DNA of 64,000 nt from Peribolospora baueri (GCA_029717555.1 JAMDHS010000025.1:62001-126000), one strand, 5' to 3'; shown: positions 11,518 to 24,935, counted from the first letter of the stretch. The notes: generated from the letters alone by a model not told the origin. Made by a program: numbers and translations.

Positions 11518-14500
11518 ATGAACTCCTACCCTCCAGAGTTCCTCAATCACCATGTTCCGCTCATGCTCGTCTCCGGCCTCGGCACTGCACCCCGCCCGGG
11601 CCCTGCTGGCGCGCCCAACGGCGGCGATCATCCGCCGACGTCAGCCGCCGATGTGTTCCCTGCGCTGGCTGGTCAGCTGAAGAATATCCTGCTAGCCAGG
11701 GGAAGGCCGGTTGTGTGGGACTCAAGTAGAGGCACCCAACCCATTTTTCACACTGTTCTGGTGGAGAATGTGAGTGTCTACGTTCCAGGCTCGAGACGTT
11801 CGCAAGATTAGGATACCCGGTCTCATCACTTGCTCGACTTTGGCATGCGCAGAATGTTCGTCTTCCGCCTCGCAAGACCAAAGTGGCCCCCTCTTCAGGC
11901 TCCGAAGCTGCTCCTCCGCCGAACGTCCCGGCTCGGTCCCCTCTGTCTCCTCTTCACCCCACTTCTCCTCTTTACCCAGACGGCATCATGGCACCCATCT
12001 GGTTGCGCAAGCACCGCGACATGGTTCCCTCCGTCTTTACAGCCTTTCATACAATTTGGGAACCCGGACAAGCGGATGGGGACTCAAAAGAAAACTACGC
12101 GGAGGTCGAGCGAAGGAATGACCAGGCGCTCATTGCGGATATAGCGGAAAGGAAAAGGAGCGTGGCCGACAGAGGCATCAAGTTGACCGTCGTCCTGTTG
12201 ACTTCGAGGAGGATGCTAGGTAAGCGTGCGACTGAGTATGTGCTGCAGAGATACGGAAAGGGAACCTGACTGGTGCTTCCCTCATGTCCGAAGACAATCC
12301 AAATCTGGAGGCCCGTCTTAGTTTCATCAGACGCTCGTCAGGTCTGGACACCAAAGCCTCCCTGTTTGTCCTCACTCCCGTCAACCAACCTGAGCTGGTA
12401 GAGTTTGTCTCTAGGTAAGCTTCCGTACTTTTTAAATGTTCTGCTTCTTTTTTCCAGATTGTTCTCCGCGTTGATGTTTGCATTTTTCCCTCTCGCAGCT
12501 TGCAAAGGACGCTCTACGACCACGCGCTCGACTTTTATCGGGACCACAGTCGTCGCGTCCGCCGAAAACGAAATCGTCCGGCGCCGTCTTCGAACGCAAG
12601 GAATCGGGACGCGCCGCCGCCGCTGAGCGCTCGCGGCTGGGCTGTGAGAAGCGAATACAAGCTGGCGACCTTTGCTGAGTTTCGACAGGAGCTGGATGTG
12701 GCCTTGAAGTGAGCTTGGTGAAACAGCTGCTACGCTCCATGCACGACGCATTGCTGAGAAGTATTATGGCGTTTTCGGTGCCGAACAGGCACTACGAGAG
12801 TTGCTATTCGGACCTGGCCGACATGTTTGGCTCAACCGTCCTGTTACCTCCACGAACCAAACGGTGGGCGGAAGCCAAGGTGCTGGCCGACTGCATAAAT
12901 CTTAAGGTGAAGCTCCGTGTCTTCCTTGCATCGGTCTCGTGCGTCTTTTGATCGTTGCTCTTTGATAGATTTGCAAGTTTTTCATGTACCAAGAGGAACC
13001 TCAACGCGCCCTCGTCCAGTTCAACCGACACATCTCGAGGTTTCGTGATCTCTCCAATGGATGGGGCATCGGGGATACCACTTTCGAATACTGGTCATGG
13101 CTGTCTAAACAGTGAGCGATTTCATCACCTCTTCACGCTCTTGGACTCAAACGCTGATCACGCTCTGCATGTCAGATACCGCATTTTCGGCGACCTTGTC
13201 GATCTCGCATCTCGCTCGGGTTTCCGCCTTCCTGTACACTCTCCTCAATTGCCGCCCTTCATGCCGAGTCACGCCGTCGCTCCCGGCTCGAGCGCCATGA
13301 ACTTTGCTGCTGGTCCTAATTTTGGTATCACCCCGCTCTTGACGATGCAGCATGCTGGATTTTACTATTACCTCGCGGCCGCGTGTGCGGTAGAGAGAAG
13401 GGACAAGTTTAAGAAACTGGTAGAAAGCCAGGTAAGTGTTTCTTAGCTTCTGTCGTGGCGAGTCGGGGCATCTCAGCCTCACTTACATGTCGCCTGATCT
13501 CCCACATCCCAGTCGGCAACGGCAGATGACGGTCCTCCAACTCCAACAGCCGGCCTTCCGGCTTTGATGCACGAGAAAAAGATCGATCACACCGCGCAAA
13601 TCATCGAGCTGTACACGAGGGCATACGAGACGTTCAAGCGATACAAGACGAATCGCATGACGCTCTTCGTAGCGTCTCATATCGCTCTTGCGTACTACGA
13701 ATCAGAACAGTACGAAATGGCTCTGAGGTCAGTTCTTAATTATTCTTCCTCCACACCTTAACGTTTGCCGTTGTTCACTCGCGCATTGGACCTACAGATT
13801 CTTCGAGCGAATCGCACGGACCTACCGAAGAGAACGCTGGAACGACGTTCTTGGCTCCACCTTGACCCTGGCGGCCGAGTGCGCAAAGCAGATCGACGAT
13901 GTTGAAGCGGGGGTGAAATCGCTTTTTGAGATCGTATCTTCAGGTGCGTTGGCTTCGCGGAGCAAATGGAAAGCGAGCTTGCAAGACGACACGGCCTGTT
14001 CTGACGCTCAGTTGTTTTGCAGCCTCACAAGAAGTGCCATTGTCCTTGCGTCAGCGGGCGGAAACGGAACTGGCGGCGATACTCGAGGTACGGACAGTTA
14101 TGACGAGCTGCTACCTGTTACACATCGGATCATCTGACAAGAACGTGTGTGCACCTTAAGGAAAAGTCGCTGCCGGAAGAGAAGGGACCTGTCCAGATCA
14201 ACGTGACGAGTCTCCAAATCTGTGAGCGTGTTATCCGTCTTCCATTTTCATGCTTTGTGTGCCCAGTTCTGATATTTTTTTGGTCTGCCAGTCGACGTTA
14301 GCGCACTCTTCTGGTATCCTTCGGTCGAGAGTAATCAGCCAGCACCATTTCAGGTGATCATCTCCGCTCCTCTAGGCACATGCATCGGCGCCATCTCCTT
14401 CTCTTCGCTGCGCCTCAGCTTCGGCGACGGTCTGCCCTCACTGGTCGTCAAGCACGAAGGAGCAGACGATAGTGCGACGTTCTACAAAACCGACGTCGGC

Positions 14501-16625
14501 CCCTTTGTCTTGGACGAAGAAGACGTATCCCGACCCTCTCCCTCTGCCGACCTTCGGTGGCCCGAAGGCGGCGTCAGAATCTTTTCGGGCAACTTGTTTT
14601 CAGCGAAGCCTAGGGAACTCAAGGTGTGTAAATGGCTCATCGATAGGCTGTGTGTCATTTCAACTGCATGTGCTAAGTTTTTCCTTGCTTTTCAAAAGAT
14701 TGCCACTATCACTCTGATCAAAGAAGGGCCAGTGCCGGTGGAAGTCGAGTTGGATTGTTCCTTTTCGGATGCCACCCGACCCCTCCTCGGCCCAAAGTGG
14801 TACATAGGGACCACCGAGCGTCTTTCACTCATTCGCATGCGGCCGCGTGCAGATCCCTGTAAAACGGTTGTCAGGCGTCATCAGCACAAATTGGACGTGT
14901 CTTTCCGCCACGCCCATGTCGCTTTTTTGGACGAGCGCTTGCCGATCGAGGTGGAAGTGCGGAACGGTGGGGACGAAGATCTACGCATACATCTCGACGT
15001 ATTCCTGCAAGGGGTAGTAGAGCAGTCTTGTGAGTGCATTTAGAACTTTATGGATTAACTCGGTGGCCACTCACGCTAACGGTGACATTCATTGAACCGG
15101 CACGCTCTACAGCCGATCGCCTCGCTGCTTCTGGACATGATGCTGCAAGTGTCTTAAAGGGACTGTCGCTTGATATGGTGCCGGCGTCATCGACCGCAAA
15201 GGCGACGTTTTATTTGATTGCCTCGGGCTTAGCTGGACAGCGATCCCTCGACGTCTTTGCCCACAGCCAAACACTAAAGGACTCGAAAGCTGACAAGGAC
15301 GACACTGCGGAGCTGGCAGAGTCCGAAGTCCTGCATACCCTTTCTATTCCGGTGGAACCTTTGTTCAACTGCGCCTTTGTTCCTACCTACCGACATCTCC
15401 GAAAGCCCTTCAAAGCTCTGTTAGACTTTGAAGACTCGGAAGAAGACGACAGGTTCGTCGCCGACGCAGCGGCAACTCTGTCGACTGTCCTCACCTGTTT
15501 GGGGCCGACGAGCGTCAGCTTGGAAGGAGTAGCTTTGCAAGCCCAAGTGAGTTTGCAGAAGCTGTATCAGGTCCGTACTGACAGGAAGGTGAAGGGTGAA
15601 GCTGACGAGACGTTCTTGTCAACAGCCCGAGTCTCAACGCATGCGACTTACCATCTCAGGCAACTATGCGAGTAAAGATGATTTTCCGTTGAGTGAGTGG
15701 ACGTGCTCACTGGGCTTCCAGTCCGGACAACGGTCACTGACTCCGGCGATATGTCGACACTGCACATGGCCAGGCCTAGAGGCCGGAGATTCTTTCTCCG
15801 CGCTTTATTCTCTCGAGATTGGGACGAGCGAACTTGAAAGTGAGGCAGAGGACGCGAAGACGCCAGGCGCGTGGTTGGAGATATCTTGGCGAAGGTGAGA
15901 TCAAAACCAGTCGCTAGTTTCTATTGTCATGAGAGACCGTTCACGTTCCTCCACTTCGGACCGACAGATCTTCGGGCGGAGGTGCGGACAGCCCCTTGAA
16001 CGTGTCCCGCCTTGCCGTACCTCCACTTCGACCACCGCTCCTCTCTGTCCACGTTACCGCCTCCCTTCCGCCGGTCGCCTACCTCCAAGATCCCTTCACC
16101 CTCGTTCTTACTCTCTCCAACCCCAGTCAGGCTCTCTCGGCGGACCTCCGCATACATATAGAGTCGTGCGAAGCTTTCGTCTTCGCCGGCCCCCGCCAGC
16201 TCACCGTACCCGTCTTGCTGCCCGGCAGCCAACGCGAGGTGAAGCTCATCATGGTGCCGGTCGCCGTCGGGCGGGTGCAGCTGCCGCGGATCAGAGTCTG
16301 GGATCGCAGAGCCACCTCAGCTGGGGCCGCCGACGGACCCGACGCGGACTTGGTGGAAGAACCGGCCGATCCGTCCGTTTCAGACGATCCCGTGGTCCGA
16401 GCGGCGGCGGCCGAGGAGAAGGAGAGAGCGGTGCCTGTGATAGACCGAAACAAGGGGGTCCCAGGCCGCGAGCTAAGCGTGTTGATGAGGCGAGAGGTCA
16501 GAGGCCCCGATGGGTTGATCTACGAAGAAGACGGCGGGGCACACGATCATGTGGCGGAGGAGCGGTTGCGAGCGGAGGGAGACCTGCCACTCGAGCTCCT
16601 TGTGCTACCTAGTCGACAATCATAG
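11518..16625 (+). CDS. TRAPPC11: TRAPPC11-like TRAPP complex subunit (foie gras/gryzun protein)
   Basis: A subunit of the TRAPP tethering complex, a Rab exchange factor of Golgi and autophagy traffic. The start MNSYPPEFLNHHVPLMLV is followed by the family's N-terminal pattern (RGIKLTVVLLTSRRML, LEARLSFIRRSSGLDTKASLFVL, LQRTLYDHALDFYRDHSRRV). The foie gras domain follows (WAEAKVLADCINLKICKF, FEYWSWLSKQYRIFGDL, HAGFYYYLAAACAVERRDK). The C-terminal half is beta-rich and gryzun-like (LPIEVEVRNGGDEDLRIHLDV; PVAYLQDPFTLVLTLSNPS). The gene is long with many introns; near 12400-12720 and 13740-14300 I could not place every exon edge. TRAPPC11 is absent from budding yeast but present in many other fungi, which fits a basidiomycete. 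Confidence 0.88.
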
Positions 16626-16832
16626 AGGCGCGCCGCCGCCTTTCTCTCGGAATATAACGATCGATGCGAGGGTCCTCTGCTGGATCGTATTCCCGACACT
16701 CATGCATCCAGCTGTACGCCATGTAAAACGAATTACGAAGCAGGTATCAAAATGTCCCATGACTTTGTGTCCATCTCAGACCGGAATGGGCAGCTCGTCT
16801 CAAACAGGTCAACAACGCCTGACACAATTTCA

Positions 16833-19423
16833 TCACCGCTTCCCCGGTCGCTTGGGACGGCTGAAGCTAGCCTTGACGGCGGGCTCTTCGGCGGATGTGG
16901 CCGTACGCGGGTGGATCTCCGAGTCGAGGAAAGCTGGCGTCAGGTCGGCCGGGTCGGAGGTCTCGATCTGTATGGGGACGACCGGCGGCAAAACGGCACG
17001 AAGGGGGGAGAGTAAGGCGCCGATGGGGAGAGGAGAAGAGTCGACGTGAGCACGATCCAGAACGGACATGGGCAAAGGCTTGGCGGACAACGGGGAGACG
17101 AGCGTGGATCGTATGCGCAATGGAAAGCACCCGCTGTCTAAAGACTCGAATGAAACGAGACCGATGCTCTCCCCGCAAGAGACGTACCTTCTTAGCAATG
17201 GTGAAGATCTTGACCACCGCGGCGAGGAAGGGTTGGGCGGTGGAGGAATAGATCATGCGTTCCTTTACGCTCGAGGAGCCAGGGCAGGAGTAGAGGTGGA
17301 CTGGACGGCAAGGCAAGGCAAGCAAGCCCCATTCGAGAGGCAAGCGAAAGGATTCCAGTCTGAGCCGCTCTCCTTTCACTCTCAAAGGCCATCCCAACCT
17401 CCTGTCCCATTCAAACTCCTACCACTCACCAATAGGACGTTCATCGGCGCCCTCCCACTCATGCTCATATCTATAGAACGCATATCGAGGCTCGTTAGGC
17501 GGCAAGCTCTGGGCCAGTTCAGGAGGAGAGATATTCCAGGGCGGACAAGCGAGTTGGATCAACTCGTGTTCGAGGTCGATGGACTTTTGTTCAAAGTTTC
17601 GTAAACAAGGCGAGCCAGGGCCGGTTCGAGATGGAGCGGGAGGGAAAGGGAAGAGAGAGGGGCAAGGTGGCCAACGACCGTCAGAGGACAGCCGCTTGTC
17701 TTCATCACAGCAGAAACCGCGAGGATTGCTCACCAAGACCACCAAGTTCGCTTCTTCTCTCCCCTCTCCCAAAGCTCTCAGCGCCTCCTCCACGCCGTCA
17801 TCCCAAGGAAAACCCACACCGCTTACGAGTCCGTGCCCCTCGCTGGCCCCGCTGCCCAACAATCCTCCCAGACCACCTCCATTTCCGTACCGTGCAGAGT
17901 TCTCGCTGGCTCTGATGTCCGCCAGATGGCGTTCTTTCTCCGTCAGAAGCGAGGCGGACTCGGTAGAGTTCGAGGGGTTTGTCGATACCGCGAGAGAGAA
18001 GTGGGGAAGTGCGGAGAGAGGCGTGTTGACCGTGTCGGCAGAACCGATGCTCGAGGAGTGGTGGACATGAGCCCGCTCGGCCTGAACCGGAGCTGGCCGT
18101 GACACAGGTTCCTCCTCGTGCGATTTCTCGACCGCAGGGGCTTGTTCTGAACCGGCATCGACAGCACCCGCGTCAGCCACTTCGGTAGTCGCCGTGGGCT
18201 CGTCCTCCATTTCCTCGGGCTGTTGCACCGGCTTCACTTCATGAGCGTCTTCCGCAAGTACGACAGGATCCTCCGCTTTCACCTCGGTTGCCGGTGAGGA
18301 AGCGGGTGCTTCGGACTCGGCGACGACGGGCTTCTCCTTCTCCTCGTTTGAAACGGTGATCGATTCGGGCTCCGGGGACGACTTAGGATGAGATTCCTGG
18401 ACTGGCGGCTCCGGAGCAGCTGGCGGTGCAGGCTCCGGGGAGGGCGACGGCTCTCGTGCAGGCTCCGGGGAAGGGGCGAGAGCAACGGGGGCGGTCGCGA
18501 CAGCCGGAGTGAGGACAGAAGCGGGAGCAGCGACGGGCGCCACATTCGACTCCTGAGGAGTGTTGTTCCTGACCCTTGAGCTGTCGGAACCCGCTCGATT
18601 ACCGCCGGTCTTGAACGAGCTGGGAAGCACCTTTTTCTCGCTCCCCAGTGGATTCTGATAAGCGTGCCTGCGCGACTCGATCTTGGGCAAGGTAAAGTCG
18701 GACGGTTCCGAGGCAAACAGAACGCGCACAAAGTGGAATTCACCAAGCTTATTGATCAGCGGTATTCGAGAGGCGTTAAAGACAATCTTTTCGCGTATCT
18801 GGAAGTCATAGGGGAGAAGAGGTGGGGAGATGACGAAGAGCGAAAAAAGCAGAAACAAAAGACAAGAAATTGGTGGGGATGAGCTTTGCATCGCCAAGGA
18901 AGCTACTGAGCGTGGCTCTGCCTGGGCGAGCCACGCACCTTGACATTGTCGGGGGTATAAGCTAGGAAGAAAGATCGGAGAAGAGAGAGCGAACGATGAG
19001 GCTCTGCCGATGCTCGACGACACGCCCGTGACCGCTCACCATAAAACAGCCATTGCCAATGGCCATTCGCCTGCTTATCGTTCAGCCGATACAAGACATA
19101 CTGAGGCGTGTCCTTCCTCTCCCTGACGAGCTCTGGCACGCTGGCAAAGTCGGCCGCCGCGTCTTCCGAAGCGGCGTCGGCGGTGGTGGAGACGACGAGC
19201 TGCTTTCCGGAGACGACTATGACGATGGCGCGAGGGGCGGTAGGGGAGGGGAGGGAGGAAGAGAAGAGGGAGAGGAGGTCGTGGGAGGGTGGGACGGGGC
19301 TGGGTTGGTGAGCGCGAGACGGCGGTAAGCAGGCGTTGGAGGCGTCATGAGAGCATGGTACAGAGCAGGCTCGCCCGAGCCGATGCGGACGATCGGCGAC
19401 GTTGCGACTCACTCGGAAGCCAT
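16833..19423 (-). CDS. TWF1: Twinfilin, actin monomer-binding protein (two ADF-H domains)
   Basis: Twinfilin sequesters ADP-actin monomers and caps barbed ends in cortical patches. The first exon is only 11 bases (19413-19423); spliced to the next it gives MASDPVPPSHDLL. The first ADF-H domain contains VVSGKQLVVSTTA, DTPQYVLYRLNDKQ and WQWLFYAYTPDNVKIREKI, the family's pattern. A linker of about 200 residues rich in Pro, Glu and Ala follows (18100-18600), longer than in animal twinfilins. The second ADF-H domain lies around 17250-17990 (IDLEHELIQLACPP; EPRYAFYRYEHEW; SSVKERMIYSSTAQPFLAAV). The tail ends in a basic SRPKRPGKR, like the phosphoinositide/capping-protein-binding tail of the family. 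The domain order makes cofilin or Abp1 unlikely. Confidence 0.88.
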
Positions 19424-19814
19424 TTTCCTTTGTTGCCCGTCTCGCGACACCAAATGTGCTTGGGGGACGGGGAGGTGTATGAGGGTGAGGGTTGGCGAAG
19501 TGAGCGAGCAATGGACGTCAGTCGCAGCAACGCGCACGACTGGGCGGAGTGCCGCAGTCGGCGCCGGTGGAGAGGCGTGCGTGTGAACGCGAACGACGAC
19601 AAGCCGCGACGTGGTGGTGCGAACGACGACATTGGGATAGGCCACATAAACGTCTGGCCTGACAGTCGCTCTGCGCTATGGATGGCATCGCGGACTTCTC
19701 TTCTGAAGGGACATGAGTGCTCTCGCACAGTCCCTATTAGTATTTACAAGAAAACCGGTGGCGCCGAGAGAAGCATCGTAAGAGGGCGAGTCAACCGCCG
19801 CCGCTCGCCCGACT
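19424..19814. other. Intergenic, nothing recognised
   Basis: Between the twinfilin start (-) and the PLP2 stop (-). It should hold the twinfilin promoter. No further gene is seen. Confidence 0.35.
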
Positions 19815-21445
19815 TCACAGATCCCAATCGAGATCGTCATCGTCCCCCTCCCCCACCCGAGCCTGCCTGCCGCCCGCGGCGCCCGTCCCCGTGCCGGTAC
19901 CGCTCCGAATGCTCCTGTCGACCTTGCGTCTCCGCCCGCCGAAGCCTTCGTCGCTCTCCTCGTCCGAGCCCTCATCCCTCGAACCGGCACTGGCAGAGTG
20001 GAAGGTCGCGGACGCAGAAGAGGGGCCGCCGCCAGGACCAGGGACGAAGACTTGCAAAGCCGGAGGGGCAGGGAGGTTAGACGGGCGGTTGGTCGGGTAG
20101 GCCGGATCAGAGGGATTGGGTGGCAGGAGGGCTCCGGTTAGGAGGAGGAGACTCTCGACGTCTGTTGATATGTGGCGAGTTCAAAAAGATACAAATAAGG
20201 AAGACGGAAGAGGGCATCCACCGTCTCGAACCACACGCCCACTCTCTCATGTTCTCCCATCTTCACTCCCCTCCTCCGTTTGCCATTCACTCACCTTGCA
20301 AAGTAGTCTCCATTCCCCTCAGCCCGTACTGTGAGCCCAGCCCTACGACCTGCGTGAGCAAATCTCCATTGCGGTAGATGAGGAGGGTGGGCAGGTTGCG
20401 GTCCGGGTAGTTCTCGATACACTGAGGACGATGGCGTTGGAGAGGAAGCGACGATGACGATAGCTACGTGTCAATGAACGGCGCAAGAAGAGTTGCCGAG
20501 ATACACGTAGACCTAGCGTAACCCCATGTCGAGGCAGACGAAGGCAGAAAGCTGTCTTACCTGATCGCCGATAATGGACACGAACTTGGTCGACAGATAG
20601 AGGCTGGCCAGTTGCTCGAGGTACTTGCCAAGCAAGGTGCATTCCGGTATTCTGTGCGGGCACGAGGTATTGCGGATGAGCGGGAGGAAGTGGACGCACG
20701 GGAAGGGTGGAAATGGGGGGAGGAAAGAATATCAGAAGAATGGGACGTGGTTCAGGTGCACTGGTTACTGTTCTCTCGCTGAGAAGGACAGACGAGGAAA
20801 AGCCAACACTCACGAGTCTTTGTAGAGGAAACATACCACGCCCGTCCCTTTCCTATTTTCTTTTTCTTCTCCAGCCTCACCACCCTCCTCTTCCCTTTCC
20901 CTGTCCTCCGCATCAGGATCAACCTTACTAGCTTCGGTGACTTCCCTCGTATAATCCGCTCTGCTGATCGGCAACACACTCCCAAACTTTTCTCTCTTCC
21001 TCGCCCTCATCATCTCCTCCATCCTCTTCCTCCGGTAGCTCAACAGGATCTTATTCTCCTCATCCGAATCCCCATCTAGTTCGTCCAGCTCTGCTTCGAG
21101 GGAAGAAAGGGGAGCCGCAGAGAGGCGAGCGTGACGGGCTTCGGAGGGCGTTGGTCGGAGCGAGGCTTCATCATCGTCTGAGGACGGTTCCTTAGGTTTG
21201 GGAGGAAGGATGCCGTGGGCCCGGAGGGCGTCATTGCTGGTTTGGTGCGGGCGGAGGTAGGGGAAAGGAGTCGAAAAGAAGGAGTGCGCACGAAATCAGC
21301 CACCTGGGCAGGTCGGATCGTACTTCCAAGAACGAGCGCGACGGCCACCGGTACAGCGCGACTTAGCTGATGCGCTGGCGCAAGAGCACGGCACAACGTT
21401 AATCAACACCCACAATTCCGTATCTTCGTTGGGATTGACCGCCAT
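19815..21445 (-). CDS. PLP2: Phosducin-like protein (PLP2/PDCL3 type)
   Basis: A thioredoxin-fold cofactor of the CCT chaperonin for actin and tubulin folding. The start [19 protein letters not shown] plus ILPPK, made by splicing a first exon at 21445 to a second near 21265, matches the PLP2/PDCL3 start rather than PLP1/TXNDC9. An acidic helical part follows ([19 protein letters not shown]). The thioredoxin-like domain has [46 protein letters not shown] and [18 protein letters not shown]. The C-terminal tail, rich in Gly, Ser and Asp and ending DDDDLDWDL, is longer than usual. Introns are near 20190-20290, 20430-20560 and 20650-20815. Confidence 0.88.
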
Positions 21446-22042
21446 GGTGAGCAGAGGGCCACGTCTCGCCTCGTCTTGAGTCGATCGTTGCCTCGAGTAA
21501 GCTGCTGTCCCAAGTTCTTGCAGGAAGGACCTCGGAACGAGCGCTGGTGCCGACTGCGGCTTTATGATCGGACGTCAGCCCTTCGGTTCCTCGTGGACGC
21601 ACGACATGGGATTCTCGCGAACCTATGTTTATTCCAACAGGACATCATAAGGAGCGAAGCAAGTTGACAGGATCAAAAGAGGGGTATGTATGGTTCCATG
21701 ATAACGGAGATGCAGCGACATGGAAAGAATGAGCGGCAATGTAATGGAAGTATACTATGCAGCGTGGGATGGCGCAACTATAACGGATGCGAAGCACTGG
21801 ATATCACGAGATCGCTAAGCGAGGGCGGATAGATGGACAGGACCTGGAGCGATGTCGAAGGGAAGAGGTTTTAGGTAGTCCAAGACGCAAGATAGGCGCT
21901 TGGGTGGGCGAGGTGTCGATAGGCGGAGCCGCGCTACTTGTCCGCCTTGATCCAAGGGCGCCTGGCGTCCACACAGCCAGCGGAGACGAAACGAAGCGAC
22001 GACGTCGACGCCTAATCATTCCCCGCGCTTCACCTCCTCATA
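21446..22042. other. Intergenic, nothing recognised
   Basis: Promoter side of PLP2 (-) and the 3' side of the next minus-strand gene. No reading frame or RNA is recognised. Confidence 0.35.
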
Positions 22043-23102
22043 TTAGTCTTCCTCCTCGTTCTCCTCCGTTTCGACATAATCGGCATCCTCAGCGTCCGCT
22101 TTGGCGCTGGCACCGGCGCTGGCGGGCTTAGAACCGAGGACCGTAGCGTTGACTTGGAATTGGACCTAGGAAGTGATTGAGAGGGCGGAACGGGAGTGGA
22201 CGAAGAATTAGTCAAGCGGGCCATTTGGGGCAGCCGCGACTTGAGGAACGAAGCAAAAATACGTCGCGTTCTCACCTGGAGCTTCTCGCCTCCGTGCTCG
22301 AGCTCGATGACGAGTCTCTGTAACCAAATGGATGGCCGGACACAAGGAATAAGGAGACCAGGCCATGAGAACACGCGACATGGCGTCTCACACCATGAGG
22401 TTTGGATTGACTCTCCTCTCTCTGGATGGAGAGCGGCCAAGGCAGCGCGCCGACATACCTTCACTCCGTGCCAACTAAAATGTGAGGTGAAGAAGAAGGA
22501 AGAACCACGTCGTTCGAGTCACGACGATCAGAATGGAGCGAATCGGTGGGGAAGACTTGGAGGGTCTGCGATGCGACGCGATCCTTTGTTTCTCGCCCGC
22601 AGCCAACCTCTCAGTCTGGAGACTCATCTCCTCTGCATCTCACGTCTACTTCGCCCTGCCCTACTGCACGCCTCCACTCCTACCAACCCACCCTCAAAAC
22701 TCACCCAAAAGACCCGCTGGCGTTCTCCCTTGGCGCGAGGTCGAGTTTGGCCAGCTCGGCGGCAGCACCGCGCTTGGAGCCGTCGGAGACGACAACGTGG
22801 AGGTCCTTTGCGTGGGAAAGAAATTCGGAGACGGTCGGTACCGGCTGGCGGGGAAGGCGCGAGGTTAATGTCGGTTTTGGTTTGGGGGAGGGGAACGAGA
22901 GGTCGATCGTCAGTCTGTCTGACGGTAGCCTGGCGAGCATGGAACATGGACACAGCCAGAAGCCGCCAGCCCGACTAAAGCGCACCTTTTTTCCTCCAGC
23001 CTTCTCCTTCCTGTGAGCCTTCTTGGCGGCGTCCTCCACTTTCTTCTCCTTGCTGGCCGACTTGGGCGACGCGGCGGAGGAGGTAGACTTGCGGGGTGCC
23101 AT
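22043..23102 (-). CDS. Unrecognised small protein, Lys-rich start and acidic end
   Basis: The first exon (22986-23102) encodes MAPRKSTSSAASPKSASKEK and more Lys-rich sequence to GGKK. Phase-compatible exons then give PVPTVSEFLSHAKDLHVVV, SFGWHGVK, a short exon ending VNPNLM, RLVIELEHGGEKLQ and VQFQVNATVLGSKPASAG, with an acidic end (DYVETEENEED). All joins use GT..AG and keep one frame, which supports a real gene of about 140 residues. The basic-to-acidic layout suggests a nuclear or nucleic-acid-linked protein, but this is inference. I do not recognise the family; it is not a core histone or an HMG box. The 24-base exon near 22405 is the least certain part. Confidence 0.6.
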
Positions 23103-23845
23103 TTGTCGCGGCGAGCGGGTCGAGGAGGGAATGGAAGTTTTGTACGCGGTTGGGTCCAGAAGAGAAGAAATGTTGAGGGCGCAGTTACGACGACGTCGGA
23201 CGAAGAAGGCCTCCTCTTCTTTCTCTTCTCTTCTTGCTCCTCGCTGGCCCCTTTTAATCGTCGGACATGTAATTTATGTCATATGCAAAGGCACCTGACT
23301 TACGTCACACGTGCATCCGCAGCAGGCACATGACCGCGTATACACGACCCGCGTCTTATCTCGCACCGGCGTGTTTATCAGATCTCATAGCGTATGGGGC
23401 ACCCGATACTGCCAGAGCACTGTTTTTTCGTCCGCAGATTTACCTTCACCTGCTCCATGCCCGATGTTCCAGCCTGGGGACATGATGACTCCATAATCCC
23501 AGCTCCCTAACCCGAGCTGATATTTACGGCGAACGCTGCTCCCAGCTTGTCGAGCTCGGGGACGATAGAGTCTGCTGCCTGACCTCCTGGTTCGTCGTGC
23601 CGTTGACGCACACGGCAACCTGAGTGCGGAAATAAGGAGAGGAGTACTGGGGGAACGGAAGCGTTCGGAGACGGAAAGGAAAGAAACGAGGTTCTCGTGT
23701 CGAAGAGGAATGATTACGTCACGTGCAAATACAAGGTGACAACTCCGGCTCGTCCAGTTAGGAAAACGTATCCATCTACCACCATCTCGAATCAGTACAG
23801 GGTTCAAGAAGGGCCGGAGGGAGGAAGAGAGCCCCCAGAGTTTAG

Positions 23846-24010
23846 TGAGGCTGAGACATGGGGTGGTCCCTTGGACCAAGAATCTTCAAACTTCACTAAC
23901 TCTCAGTAATGTCGAGATCTCGTTTTGGTTTGCAGTGCTCACCTTGGATCTCCTCATTCCATATCCGGGTGGTCTCTTGGATCAAGAGTCCTCCGCTTCC
24001 GCTCACTAAA
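23846..24010 (+). repeat. Diverged direct repeat pair, about 45 bases each
   Basis: The sequence GGTGGTCCCTTGGACCAAGA (near 23863) followed by a CACTAAC-type end recurs near 23968 as GGTGGTCTCTTGGATCAAGA followed by CACTAAAGG. The copies differ at scattered positions. Confidence 0.5.
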
Positions 24011-24385
24011 GGTCCTCCCCACAGACGAAGAGCGGTCTTCCCAAGGAGAAAAGAATAAAGAGGGCCCGGTTTCTTGCTTGTCCTCCCTCCATCGTCGACC
24101 TAATCCACCTTACTTCTCCATAAACGTTGCCGGCAATACTTCTCCTCCTTTCTCGTCCGGCTTTGCCATAACCACTCTCCATGCCACCCATCACCCTGCG
24201 CCTGCTCCCACACCAACGCCTGAGTCTTCGGCTTCTTTACCGGCGTCTTTATCATTGCGGCGCGCCTGATAGTACGCTATCCTAGCTACAAGCCCCTCTC
24301 ACACCAAGTAAGCGTCGTGAGGAAGTCAGACCTTCGCTTCTTGGGAACAAAACTCTAACATGCCTTGTGGTCCGTAGTCGTCAAT

Positions 24386-24645
24386 GTTCTCACGAACTTG
24401 ACCTGGGCCGCCCTCGTGCACCACTACCACCTTTGCACACGAGCCCAACACCCTCGCCGAAAAGGCCAAGGTCTTCTTCACCCTGGCCCCAATGCCCAGA
24501 ACACCTTCATCAACGATCCAAGAGGTCTTTCTCATCCTGCGGCCTAAACTCTCATACATTCCGTCCGCCGCACGATCTCGGTCGCAAATCTATCTTTGGG
24601 ACAAAGCAAACCGCTCAACGGCGGTACCAACTGGTGGCGCGAACA
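24386..24645 (+). repeat. Long diverged direct repeat, copy A
   Basis: This copy starts with a GTTCTCACGAACTTGACCTG-like segment, then GGGCCGCCCTCGTGCACCAC, and ends near a CTTTGGGACAAAGCAAACCG segment. Copy B at 25301-25560 holds the same landmarks in the same order and spacing. A shorter third copy of the GCCGCCCTCGCGCACCAT part is near 25200. Confidence 0.55.
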
Positions 24646-24935
24646 GGAAAGGCACACAAGCCGCGATCATGGTCCGACCTAATGTTCCTAGGACACGAGG
24701 GATGACGACTACCACTACTCCCCCACCCTCCCCAAAACATCTCCTCCTACTTCCTCTGAATCATCCGCAATGATCCGACCTGTTTCACCCCAACAGGGCT
24801 GCAACGGCTACCCCCTGGTGCTTTGCGCCTTTGGATTTCCCGTTCGAGCTCAACCCACTGGGCAGCTCCTGCGGGAATGGGGAGGGGGAAACACTAGGGA
24901 TGACGACCATCGCTTCTTCAAACCCATCTCTCCGC

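Noticed and set aside
15929-16612. Arg-rich plus-strand frame of about 227 codons
   Set aside because: It is a frame shadow of the TRAPPC11 C-terminal exon, whose own frame carries the beta-rich domain.
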